A stretch of DNA of 8,835 bases from JBFISM01 sp041608535 (lineage in GTDB: Bacteria > Actinomycetota > Acidimicrobiia > Spongiisociales > UBA5794). The DNA is taken from contig JBFISM010000151.1 in assembly GCA_041608535.1 (NCBI GenBank), positions 1 through 8,835 of the forward strand, in the 5' to 3' direction. Positions 1 through 7,449 of this stretch are shown piece by piece. Under the pieces are notes generated by a model that worked only from the letters and a program-made list of their open reading frames with translations, was not told the origin of the DNA and did no database searches. Numbering within the stretch: the stretch's first letter is position 1; every line of letters starts with the position of its first letter. Made by a program: the position numbers and the translations under genes.

Positions 1-2368
<2,368 letters not shown>

Positions 2369-2372
2369 GGTC

Positions 2373-2396
2373 TCGGGCCAGGCAGGCCTGGCCCGA
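2373..2396. terminator. Strong GC-rich hairpin just after clpC
   Basis: A perfect 10-bp inverted repeat (TCGGGCCAGG / CCTGGCCCGA) with a 4-base loop begins five bases after the clpC stop. No T-run follows on either strand, so it is not a textbook intrinsic terminator. Position and strength still fit a transcript 3' end for clpC, or a bidirectional barrier between the convergent genes. The hairpin is seen directly; the terminator role is inferred. Confidence 0.6.
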
Positions 2397-2399
2397 ACT

Positions 2400-2493
2400 A
2401 TCGCTCAGCCGAGCGATGATTCGATTCGGACCTGTTCGAATCGAGGAGCGAACGCAGTGAGCAACAGTTCGCTCGAAACTCGTCTCGAGCGAA
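2400..2493. repeat. Array of four further palindromes between clpC and its convergent neighbour
   Basis: Four perfect inverted repeats follow one another: ATCGCTC/GAGCGAT (2400-2406 with 2411-2417), TCGATTCG/CGAATCGA (2421-2428 with 2437-2444), GAGCGAAC/GTTCGCTC (2446-2453 with 2467-2474), and TTCGCTCGA/TCGAGCGAA (2468-2476 with 2485-2493). The last two share bases 2468-2474 and so cannot fold together. With the hairpin at 2373-2396 almost the whole convergent region is palindromic. It may serve as a bidirectional terminator or be a REP- or MITE-like dispersed element. No reading frame of note occurs in it. Confidence 0.6.
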
Positions 2494-2521
2494 ACCCAAG
2501 TCTGCTTGCCTCGAAACCCCC

Positions 2522-3400
2522 CTATTCGGTGACGCTGCCGAAGAAGCGGACTTCGGCGAGGCCGAGTTCGGTGAAGGATGGCTGGTTGCCGACGGGCTCG
2601 CCGGGATAGGTGTCGAGCACGGTGATGGTCAGCCGCCGGGTCTCCAGAGTGGCCAGTGGGGCGCGGAACGGTTCGTTCGAGTCGGGCATGGTGTAGGGCA
2701 ACTCGATCTGGAGGTCGTCCACCGTCACCTGGAAGTCCTTGATGCGGTAGTTGCGTTTGAAGGCCACGGCGTCGGTGATGTTCTGCAACTCCATCTCGGT
2801 GATGGCGACCGGTTGGGCGAATGTGAACACGATGGTGGCACCGTCGCCACGCAGGGAGTTGTCGTTCCAGTAGGTCGTGTTGTCGTCGTCGATGAGGTTC
2901 TCGCCCTCGTAACCGCCGACCGGGAAGAACGAGCTCACCTCGACATCGGCCGGTTGGAGAACCGTTTGCACCACGGTCGGTGCGGTCGTGGTGACCGTCG
3001 TGGTTGTCTGCGTCGCCTGGGCGGCTTCGTCTCCATCGCCGCGAAGCTGCATCCCGAGAGCGATGATCACCACGATGGCGAGCACGCCGAGCAGGACCGC
3101 CAGCGCACGGCCTCCGGGCGTGGAACGCACCATGGGCGGTGGCGCCACCGGAAGCGGACCCTTCGCCAGCCGGGCGCCGCACTCTTCGCAATGACGGTTG
3201 TGGGCCGGGTTGAGCGCACCGCACGATGGGCAGCGGACGGTGGGTTGCTCCCCGGTCGTCGGTGTGGTTTGCACCTCGACGGGTGGGGGTGGCAATGGCG
3301 ACTCGGCGGAGAGCGGAGCCGAGTCGTCGAGCGGACGCTGTTCGAGCTCGAACGGCTCGAAGAGGTCTTCGCCGAAGTCGGTTTCGTTGTCTCGTGCCAC
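2522..3400 (-). CDS. Zinc-ribbon, single-TM protein with a discoidin-like external domain
   Basis: The exact function is not recognised. The 292-residue product reads in order as an acidic/proline-rich cytoplasmic N-terminus (1-52), a four-Cys zinc ribbon (C57, C60, C71, C74, in CPSC and CEEC), one membrane helix (about 99-117), a Thr-rich linker (about 130-148), and an extracytoplasmic beta-rich domain (about 152-292). That last domain has a DDDNTTYWND motif and alternating beta strands typical of F5/8 type C (discoidin) or NADase-type glycan-binding folds. The layout suggests a surface protein that binds glycan or cell wall, with an intracellular zinc ribbon. I chose the GTG at 3400-3398 because AGGGGA lies 8 bases upstream and the frame before it has no domain-like content. 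An actinobacterial membrane-protein gene (Rv3587c) lies beside disA in M. tuberculosis; equivalence is only a possibility. The gene is convergent with clpC and divergent from the small membrane protein and radA. Confidence 0.85.
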   Translation of the reverse strand: MARDNETDFGEDLFEPFELEQRPLDDSAPLSAESPLPPPPVEVQTTPTTGEQPTVRCPSCGALNPAHNRHCEECGARLAKGPLPVAPPPMVRSTPGGRALAVLLGVLAIVVIIALGMQLRGDGDEAAQATQTTTTVTTTAPTVVQTVLQPADVEVSSFFPVGGYEGENLIDDDNTTYWNDNSLRGDGATIVFTFAQPVAITEMELQNITDAVAFKRNYRIKDFQVTVDDLQIELPYTMPDSNEPFRAPLATLETRRLTITVLDTYPGEPVGNQPSFTELGLAEVRFFGSVTE

Positions 3401-3408
3401 GCGTCGCG

Positions 3409-3414
3409 TCCCCT
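3409..3414 (-). promoter_or_regulatory. Ribosome-binding site that fixes the GTG start
   Basis: On the minus strand AGGGGA stands 8 bases before the GTG at 3400. It is the only clear Shine-Dalgarno sequence I found before a gene start in this window, and it decides the start of the zinc-ribbon protein. A weak -10-like TACGAG lies further upstream at 3428-3423 on the minus strand. Confidence 0.6.
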
Positions 3415-3480
3415 GACCGTTGCTCGTATGCCCTGCGCCCCGACGGAAAGCCGCTCTCGAGCACTTTCGCGGGCTGTCGC

Positions 3481-3486
3481 TATTGT
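3481..3486 (+). promoter_or_regulatory. -10 hexamer for a leaderless small-protein transcript
   Basis: TATTGT fits the TAnnnT -10 pattern. Seven bases separate it from the ATG at 3494, so transcription would start at or next to that ATG. No convincing -35 or Shine-Dalgarno was seen. The role is inferred from the same layout before radA, disA, the phosphodiesterase gene and cysS. Confidence 0.4.
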
Positions 3487-3493
3487 GCCATGG

Positions 3494-3622
3494 ATGGTGC
3501 CGTTTGCGGCTGTTCGTGAGGCGGAGCCGTGGAACGCCTTCAACATGGTTGGCGGCCTGCTGCTTCTCGCCGCGCTCATTTGGTTTCTCGTGTGGGCGAT
3601 CCGCCGCTACCTCCAAGACTGA
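3494..3622 (+). CDS. Small membrane protein, 42 residues, function unknown
   Basis: The frame encodes a short N-terminal segment (MVPFAAVREAEPWNAFN), one strongly hydrophobic helix rich in Leu, Ala, Ile and Trp (about residues 18-35), and a basic tail (AIRRYLQD). That is the shape of a single-pass membrane protein with its C-terminus inside. It fills the otherwise empty DNA between the zinc-ribbon gene and radA and overlaps no credible gene. Third codon positions are mostly G or C, as in its neighbours. The start is chosen because a TAnnnT hexamer ends 7 bases before the ATG; an internal ATG at 3545 is the alternative. It lies 44 bases before radA on the same strand. No family is recognised. 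The main doubt is its length. Confidence 0.5.
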   Translation: MVPFAAVREAEPWNAFNMVGGLLLLAALIWFLVWAIRRYLQD

Positions 3623-3653
3623 CGACGCCGCAGTTCTTGTCACACCGACCGCA

Positions 3654-3659
3654 TACGAT
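3654..3659 (+). promoter_or_regulatory. -10 hexamer of the radA promoter
   Basis: TACGAT lies 7 bases before the radA ATG with no Shine-Dalgarno between, which predicts a leaderless mRNA. A TTGTCA at 3637-3642 resembles a -35 box, but its 11-base spacing is too short for a standard promoter. Confidence 0.5.
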
Positions 3660-3666
3660 CGGCCGC

Positions 3667-4980
3667 ATGAACGGCAATGATCACCTCCGCTGCATCTCCT
3701 GCGGCTACACGACGGCGAAATGGCTCGGCTTCTGCCCACAATGCCGCAGGCACGGCTCTCTCGTCTCGGCCTCGCTCGATGCCACGATGCCGGTGCCGTT
3801 GGGTACGGCGATACCGCCAATCGTCCGAGTTCCCACCGGGATCGAGGAGGTCGATCGGGTCCTTGGAGGAGGCCTGGTCCCGGGGAGCGTGGTGCTGGTG
3901 GGCGGCGAGCCCGGTGTGGGCAAGTCGACGCTTCTGTTGCAGCTCGCCCGGCTCGTAGCGGCGGCGACCGACCGGCGCGTCTTGTATGCCACCGGCGAGG
4001 AATCGCCCGGCCAGATCGCGCTGCGAGCGGAGCGGATCGATGCGGTCGACCCCCGAGTGCTGGTGCTGGCGACCTCGACGTTCGAGGAGCTGGCGAGGGC
4101 AGCGGAGGATGTCGATCCAGCGTTCGTCGTGGTCGATTCTGTGCAGACGATGCGCAGCGACGACGCCGATGGGGCTCCGGGAGGTGTTGCCCAGGTCCGT
4201 GCCGCCGGTGCGGCCGCCTCCCGGCTCGCGCGACGTCTCGACGTTCCGATCGTCCTCGTGGGGCACGTGACCAAGGAGGGCAATCTGGCGGGCCCGAAGG
4301 TGCTCGAGCACCAGGTCGACGTCACCGTGCTTCTCGAAGGCGATGTCGATCGGGGTGTGCGCTACGTGCGCAGCATCAAGAACCGCTATGGCAGTGTCGA
4401 CCAGGTGGGTCTGTTCGAGATGACGGAGACCGGGATGCGGACCGTCGAGGATCCGGGCAGCGTGTTCGTTGCGGGCTGGTCGGGAGCGGCACCTGGCACG
4501 GTGCTGTATCCGGCGATGTTCGGACGGAGGACGATGCTGGTCGAAGTACAAGCGCTGGTGGCACCGACGGGGACGCCCCAGCCTCGGCGCAGCTCGAAAG
4601 GTGTTCCGGCCGCTCGTGTCCATCAGCTGCTCGCCGTACTGGCCCGACATTGCGCCATCGAGTGCTCCTCGCATGATGTGTACGTCAGCGTGGTTGGCGG
4701 GCTCACGTTGAGGGAGCCGGCGGTGGACCTGGCGATAGCTCTCGCCGTTGCATCGTCTCGCACCGGAAAGGCGTTGGGACACGTAGCTGCGTTTGGCGAG
4801 GTTGGTCTGACGGGCGAGGTTCGTGCCGTCGCACATCATGACCGCCGCTGTCGCGAGGTAGAGCGTTACGGAAGCGGAACCGTGGTGACTCCGCAGGGTT
4901 TTTCGTCTCTCGTCGAAGTGCTCGATTCGCTTGACGTGCGTGCGTCTCGGGCCGATCCGGGGCTGGCCCGAGCGAGCTGA
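3667..4980 (+). CDS. radA: RadA (Sms) recombination ATPase
   Basis: RadA is a hexameric DnaB-like helicase/ATPase that drives branch migration in homologous recombination. The 437-residue product starts with the family C4 zinc finger (C9, C12, C23, C26 in CISC and CPQC). A RecA-like core follows with Walker A GEPGVGKST at 80-88, Walker B ending in D157, and the RadA-specific KNRxG motif, here KNRYG at 238-242 (KNRFG is usual). A Lon-protease-like C-terminal domain (about 275-430) carries VVGGLTLREPAVDLA but is not expected to be proteolytic in RadA. Length is slightly short of typical but complete. The ATG at 3667 puts the zinc finger eight residues from the N-terminus, as usual; in-frame GTG starts further upstream would overlap the small membrane protein. 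disA follows after 56 bases. In mycobacteria RadA binds DisA and inhibits its cyclase activity. Confidence 0.96.
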   Translation: MNGNDHLRCISCGYTTAKWLGFCPQCRRHGSLVSASLDATMPVPLGTAIPPIVRVPTGIEEVDRVLGGGLVPGSVVLVGGEPGVGKSTLLLQLARLVAAATDRRVLYATGEESPGQIALRAERIDAVDPRVLVLATSTFEELARAAEDVDPAFVVVDSVQTMRSDDADGAPGGVAQVRAAGAAASRLARRLDVPIVLVGHVTKEGNLAGPKVLEHQVDVTVLLEGDVDRGVRYVRSIKNRYGSVDQVGLFEMTETGMRTVEDPGSVFVAGWSGAAPGTVLYPAMFGRRTMLVEVQALVAPTGTPQPRRSSKGVPAARVHQLLAVLARHCAIECSSHDVYVSVVGGLTLREPAVDLAIALAVASSRTGKALGHVAAFGEVGLTGEVRAVAHHDRRCREVERYGSGTVVTPQGFSSLVEVLDSLDVRASRADPGLARAS

Positions 4981-4998
4981 GAAAGGGCGTTTCGGGGA

Positions 4999-5017
4999 CC
5001 GCACTTTCCCCGTGCGG
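4999..5017. other. Short hairpin between radA and disA, abutting the disA -10
   Basis: CCGCAC (4999-5004) pairs perfectly with GTGCGG (5012-5017) around a 7-base TTTCCCC loop. It starts 18 bases after the radA stop and ends four bases before the candidate disA -10. It could be a weak radA terminator or an operator over the disA -35 region. Only the inverted repeat is seen; the role is inferred. Confidence 0.35.
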
Positions 5018-5021
5018 CTAG

Positions 5022-5027
5022 TACGCT
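5022..5027 (+). promoter_or_regulatory. -10 hexamer of a disA promoter
   Basis: TACGCT matches TAnnnT and ends 9 bases before the disA ATG, with no Shine-Dalgarno in the gap. disA may therefore have its own leaderless or near-leaderless transcript as well as read-through from radA. Confidence 0.4.
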
Positions 5028-5036
5028 GCGCCACCG

Positions 5037-6101
5037 ATGACAGTGCCAGGAGACGCCGACCAGCTAGAAGTGCTGCGGCGTTTTGCGCCCGGGACCGACC
5101 TGCGCGATGCGGTGGAGCTCGTGCTGCGACAGCGTACCGGAGCCCTCGTCTTGTTTGGTGGTGACGACGAGGTCGATCCGGTGTGTAGCGGCGGATTCAT
5201 GCTCGAAGCTACTCCATTCACCGCCCAGCGGCTCGCCGAGCTCGCCAAGATGGATGGAGGCATCGTCGTCTCCAAGGACGCAGCGGAGATCTTGCGCGCC
5301 AACGTCCATTTCATTCCCGACCCCAAGTTGCCGACGATAGAGACCGGGACGCGCTCCCGTACCGCCGAGCGCCTCGCAGCCCAGACGGGGCTCGCCGTGC
5401 TGGCCGTGAGCGAGGAGGGGCGCAGTGTGGCTGCGGTCTACATCGGCGCCGACCGTTTCGAGCTGCGTCCCCCCGCGGTGCTGCTCGGTGAAGCCAACCA
5501 GAACCTCCTGGCTCTGGAGCGTCTGCGTCGCCGGCTGGTCAACGGGGAGCGCGAGTTGACGCAGCTCGAAGTCGACGACGATGTGACCGTCGGCGACGTC
5601 GTGAAGGTGTTGGAACGGGCCGAGTTGGTTCGGCGCATGGGTGCGCAGGTGAACCGCATCGTGGTCGAGCTGGGTGGCCAGGCCCACCTCATCGCAATCC
5701 AGGCGTCAGACCTGCTCGATGGCGTCGAAGAGCTGGCGCAGACCGTGTTCGCCGATTACGCCACCTCGCGTCGCAAGAACAGTGACGTGTTCAATCTCCT
5801 CGCCCAGGTGGCGATGAAAGATCTGCACCATGCTCCCTTGGTGGCCAACGCCCTCAAGATGGATGAGGTCGGGGTTGCGGTGAGGCCGCGCGGGATCCGG
5901 GCGCTCAAATCCGTTCCCCGCCTGCCCGAGAACGTTCGCGACGCCCTCATCGCTCATTTCAAGACGTTGCCCAAGCTGCTGGCCGCAAGCGAGGCGGACC
6001 TCGCCGAGGTCGAGGGGGTCGGCCGCACGCGAGCCGTCCAGCTGCGCAGCTATCTGGACCGGCTCAGCCACGACGGGCATCCGTTCCACCCGTCCGAGTG
6101 A
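5037..6101 (+). CDS. disA: DisA, DNA-integrity scanning protein with altered cyclase motifs
   Basis: DisA is an octameric DNA-scanning protein that makes cyclic di-AMP from ATP and falls silent on branched DNA. The 354-residue product has the full family layout: an N-terminal DAC (cyclase) domain (about 1-140), a helical linker (about 145-290), and a C-terminal helix-hairpin-helix DNA-binding domain with GVG at 327-329. The surrounding DAC sequence is well conserved (for example ANVHFIPDP and TAERLAAQTG). Both signature motifs differ: the usual DGA is DGG (D73-G74-G75) and the usual RHR is RSR (R106-S107-R108). The codons GAT GGA GGC and CGC TCC CGT are clear and the frame is intact. Known family biology makes DGA and RHR part of the ATP site, so activity may be reduced, lost or altered while DNA binding remains. 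It follows radA on the same strand. Family assignment is secure; catalytic competence is not. Confidence 0.95.
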   Translation: MTVPGDADQLEVLRRFAPGTDLRDAVELVLRQRTGALVLFGGDDEVDPVCSGGFMLEATPFTAQRLAELAKMDGGIVVSKDAAEILRANVHFIPDPKLPTIETGTRSRTAERLAAQTGLAVLAVSEEGRSVAAVYIGADRFELRPPAVLLGEANQNLLALERLRRRLVNGERELTQLEVDDDVTVGDVVKVLERAELVRRMGAQVNRIVVELGGQAHLIAIQASDLLDGVEELAQTVFADYATSRRKNSDVFNLLAQVAMKDLHHAPLVANALKMDEVGVAVRPRGIRALKSVPRLPENVRDALIAHFKTLPKLLAASEADLAEVEGVGRTRAVQLRSYLDRLSHDGHPFHPSE

Positions 6102-6115
6102 ATCTCGAACCATCT

Positions 6116-6133
6116 CAGGTGCGGCGCCACCTG
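6116..6133. terminator. Hairpin after disA, running into the carD promoter
   Basis: CAGGTG (6116-6121) pairs with CACCTG (6128-6133) around a 6-base CGGCGC loop, 14 bases after the disA stop. No T-run follows. The right arm sits exactly where a -35 box for the carD -10 at 6151 would fall, so it could end disA transcripts, act as an operator for carD, or both. The role is inferred. Confidence 0.35.
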
Positions 6134-6150
6134 CACGCACCGGTGTCTTG

Positions 6151-6156
6151 TACACT
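6151..6156 (+). promoter_or_regulatory. -10 hexamer of the carD-ispF promoter
   Basis: TACACT, preceded by CTTG, is the best -10 match in the disA-carD gap. It would start an RNA near 6163, giving a leader of about 20 bases before the carD GTG, unlike the leaderless layout of the other genes. A perfect palindrome CACCGGTG (6138-6145) lies in the spacer. No good -35 is visible. Confidence 0.45.
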
Positions 6157-6185
6157 GCCGCCCGGATCGCGACCAGAGATGATTT

Positions 6186-6932
6186 GTGGCTGAGAAGAAG
6201 ACACGTACGAGCACCGCCAAGAAGCGCACCGCAAAGAAGAAGCCTGCGAGCAGCAAAGCCGCAGCGAAGAAGACCACAGCAAGCAAGACGTCCAAGTCTT
6301 CGTCGGCGAAGAAGTCGACCTCGAAGAAGACAAAGGCTGCGTCGAAATCGCCCGCATCCAAGGCATCGCGTTCCAAAAGCGCAGAAGAAACTCCGAGATC
6401 GAAAGCTTCACCCGTGTCCGCATCAAAGGCTCCGTTCAACGTCGGCGACAAGGTCGTGTACCCGCACCACGGCGCCGCCACCATCATCAGAACAGAAAAG
6501 CGGGAGTTCGATGGCGAGAAGCAGGACTACTACGTCCTCGAGGTTGCGACCGACCAGCTCATCGTGAGCTTTCCCGTGGCCAACGCAATCGATCTCGGCG
6601 TCCGGCCGGTGATCTCGACGAACGTCGCGCGGAAAGTCTTCGCCACGTTTCGTGAGGAACCACAGGAGGCCGGTTCGAACTGGTCACGCTGGTACAAGTT
6701 GCTCACCGAAAAGATCAACAGCGGCGACATCTTCCAGGTTGCCGAGGTGGTCCGAGATCTGACCTATGCACAACAGGTGAAGGGCATCTCTCCGGCGTTG
6801 AAGCGGATGCTGGCCAAGGCGCGCCTCATCATCATCAGCGAGCTGCGGTTTGCGCTGCAGCTCGACGAAGAAGAGGCGATCAAGAAGCTCGACCGGGCGC
6901 TTCCCAAGGTCGAAGAGCCGGTCGAAGCCTGA
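6186..6932 (+). CDS. carD: CarD-family RNA polymerase-binding regulator with a histone-H1-like tail
   Basis: CarD (CdnL) binds the RNA polymerase beta subunit and stabilises open complexes at housekeeping and rRNA promoters. The 248-residue product starts its recognisable domain at F84: the polymerase-interacting module (FNVGDKVVYPHHGAA onward, about 84-150), then the helical DNA-contacting module with NWSRWYK (W166 aligns with the DNA-wedging Trp of mycobacterial CarD) and RMLAKARLIIISEL. The first 83 residues are an extra tail of Lys (22), Ser (20), Ala and Thr with four Arg and only three acidic residues, resembling histone H1 C-terminal tails; mycobacterial CarD, about 162 residues, lacks it. 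The GTG at 6186 follows a poor Shine-Dalgarno, so the start could lie inside the tail, but the tail is in frame and free of stops throughout. ispF starts 14 bases after the stop, so the two are probably co-transcribed. Confidence 0.93.
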   Translation: MAEKKTRTSTAKKRTAKKKPASSKAAAKKTTASKTSKSSSAKKSTSKKTKAASKSPASKASRSKSAEETPRSKASPVSASKAPFNVGDKVVYPHHGAATIIRTEKREFDGEKQDYYVLEVATDQLIVSFPVANAIDLGVRPVISTNVARKVFATFREEPQEAGSNWSRWYKLLTEKINSGDIFQVAEVVRDLTYAQQVKGISPALKRMLAKARLIIISELRFALQLDEEEAIKKLDRALPKVEEPVEA

Positions 6933-6946
6933 GCGTCGAGCCCGCG

Positions 6947-7447
6947 GTGCGCACCGGGCAGGGTTTCGATGCCCACCGCCTCGTTTCCCGCAGCGACGAA
7001 CCGAACGGTGTGCGATTGGGAGGCGTAGAGGTCGACCCCGGCCGTGCGGTCGTTGCCACCTCCGACGGCGATGTGTTGACGCACGCCATTTGTGACGCGC
7101 TGCTGGGAGCGGCAGCACTCGGCGATGTCGGCGAGCACTTCCCCCCCGAGGACCCGCGGTGGCAAGGGGCTGATTCGCTCGAGTTGCTTCGTATCGTGCT
7201 CGGAGTGCTCCGAGACGAGGGATGGAGACCGGTCTCGGTCGATACAACCGTCGTCGCCGAACACGTCCGCGTGGCGCCGCATCGCAGCTCGATCCGCAGG
7301 ACGCTCGCCGCGGTGCTCGACCTCCCGGAAGGTGCCGTCTCGGTGAAAGCGACGACGACCGACGGGCTCGGCTACTTGGGAAGGGGTGAGGGTCTGGCGG
7401 CGATGGCCATCGCCGTGGTGGAGGTTCGCGGTGCCACGCAGCAGTGA
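6947..7447 (+). CDS. ispF: 2-C-methyl-D-erythritol 2,4-cyclodiphosphate synthase
   Basis: IspF cyclises CDP-methylerythritol 2-phosphate, releasing CMP, in the MEP pathway of isoprenoid synthesis. The 166-residue product has the expected length. It carries GFDAH with metal ligands D8 and H10, the third ligand H46 in LTHAICDALLGA, the GDVGEHFP segment, and the C-terminal nucleotide-site motif KATTTDGLGYLGRGEG. One departure is ATSDGDV at 37-43, where the family normally reads AHSDGDV, so the His is Thr38. The GTG start is chosen because no better in-frame start exists between it and the carD stop, and the N-terminus then matches the family. It is probably translated from the carD transcript. 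ispD, which often sits between carD and ispF in actinobacteria, is absent. The stop lies two bases from the convergent phosphodiesterase stop. Confidence 0.95.
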   Translation: MRTGQGFDAHRLVSRSDEPNGVRLGGVEVDPGRAVVATSDGDVLTHAICDALLGAAALGDVGEHFPPEDPRWQGADSLELLRIVLGVLRDEGWRPVSVDTTVVAEHVRVAPHRSSIRRTLAAVLDLPEGAVSVKATTTDGLGYLGRGEGLAAMAIAVVEVRGATQQ

Positions 7448-7449
7448 AA

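Noticed and set aside
2429..2444. TTCGAATC, resembling a tRNA T-loop, which could mark a tRNA fragment or attachment site
   Set aside because: The flanking five bases do not form a T-stem, there is no acceptor stem or anticodon arm, and the bases are explained by an 8-bp palindrome.
3529..3666. N-terminal extension of RadA from a GTG at 3529
   Set aside because: RadA proteins start a few residues before the C4 finger. The extension overlaps the small membrane protein, and the ATG at 3667 has its own -10.
3401..3820. N-terminal extension of the zinc-ribbon protein up to 3820
   Set aside because: The extension would overlap radA in antisense, has no domain character, and lies upstream of a GTG with a well-placed AGGGGA.
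4378..4392. KNRYG instead of KNRFG in RadA as a sign of altered function
   Set aside because: Phe to Tyr is conservative and the catalytic Lys and Arg are kept; not enough to suggest changed activity.
3640..5034. 464-codon open frame antisense to radA and the disA start
   Set aside because: It is Arg/His-rich, has no recognisable domain, and mirrors the third-position GC bias of radA. The sense frame is a complete RadA.
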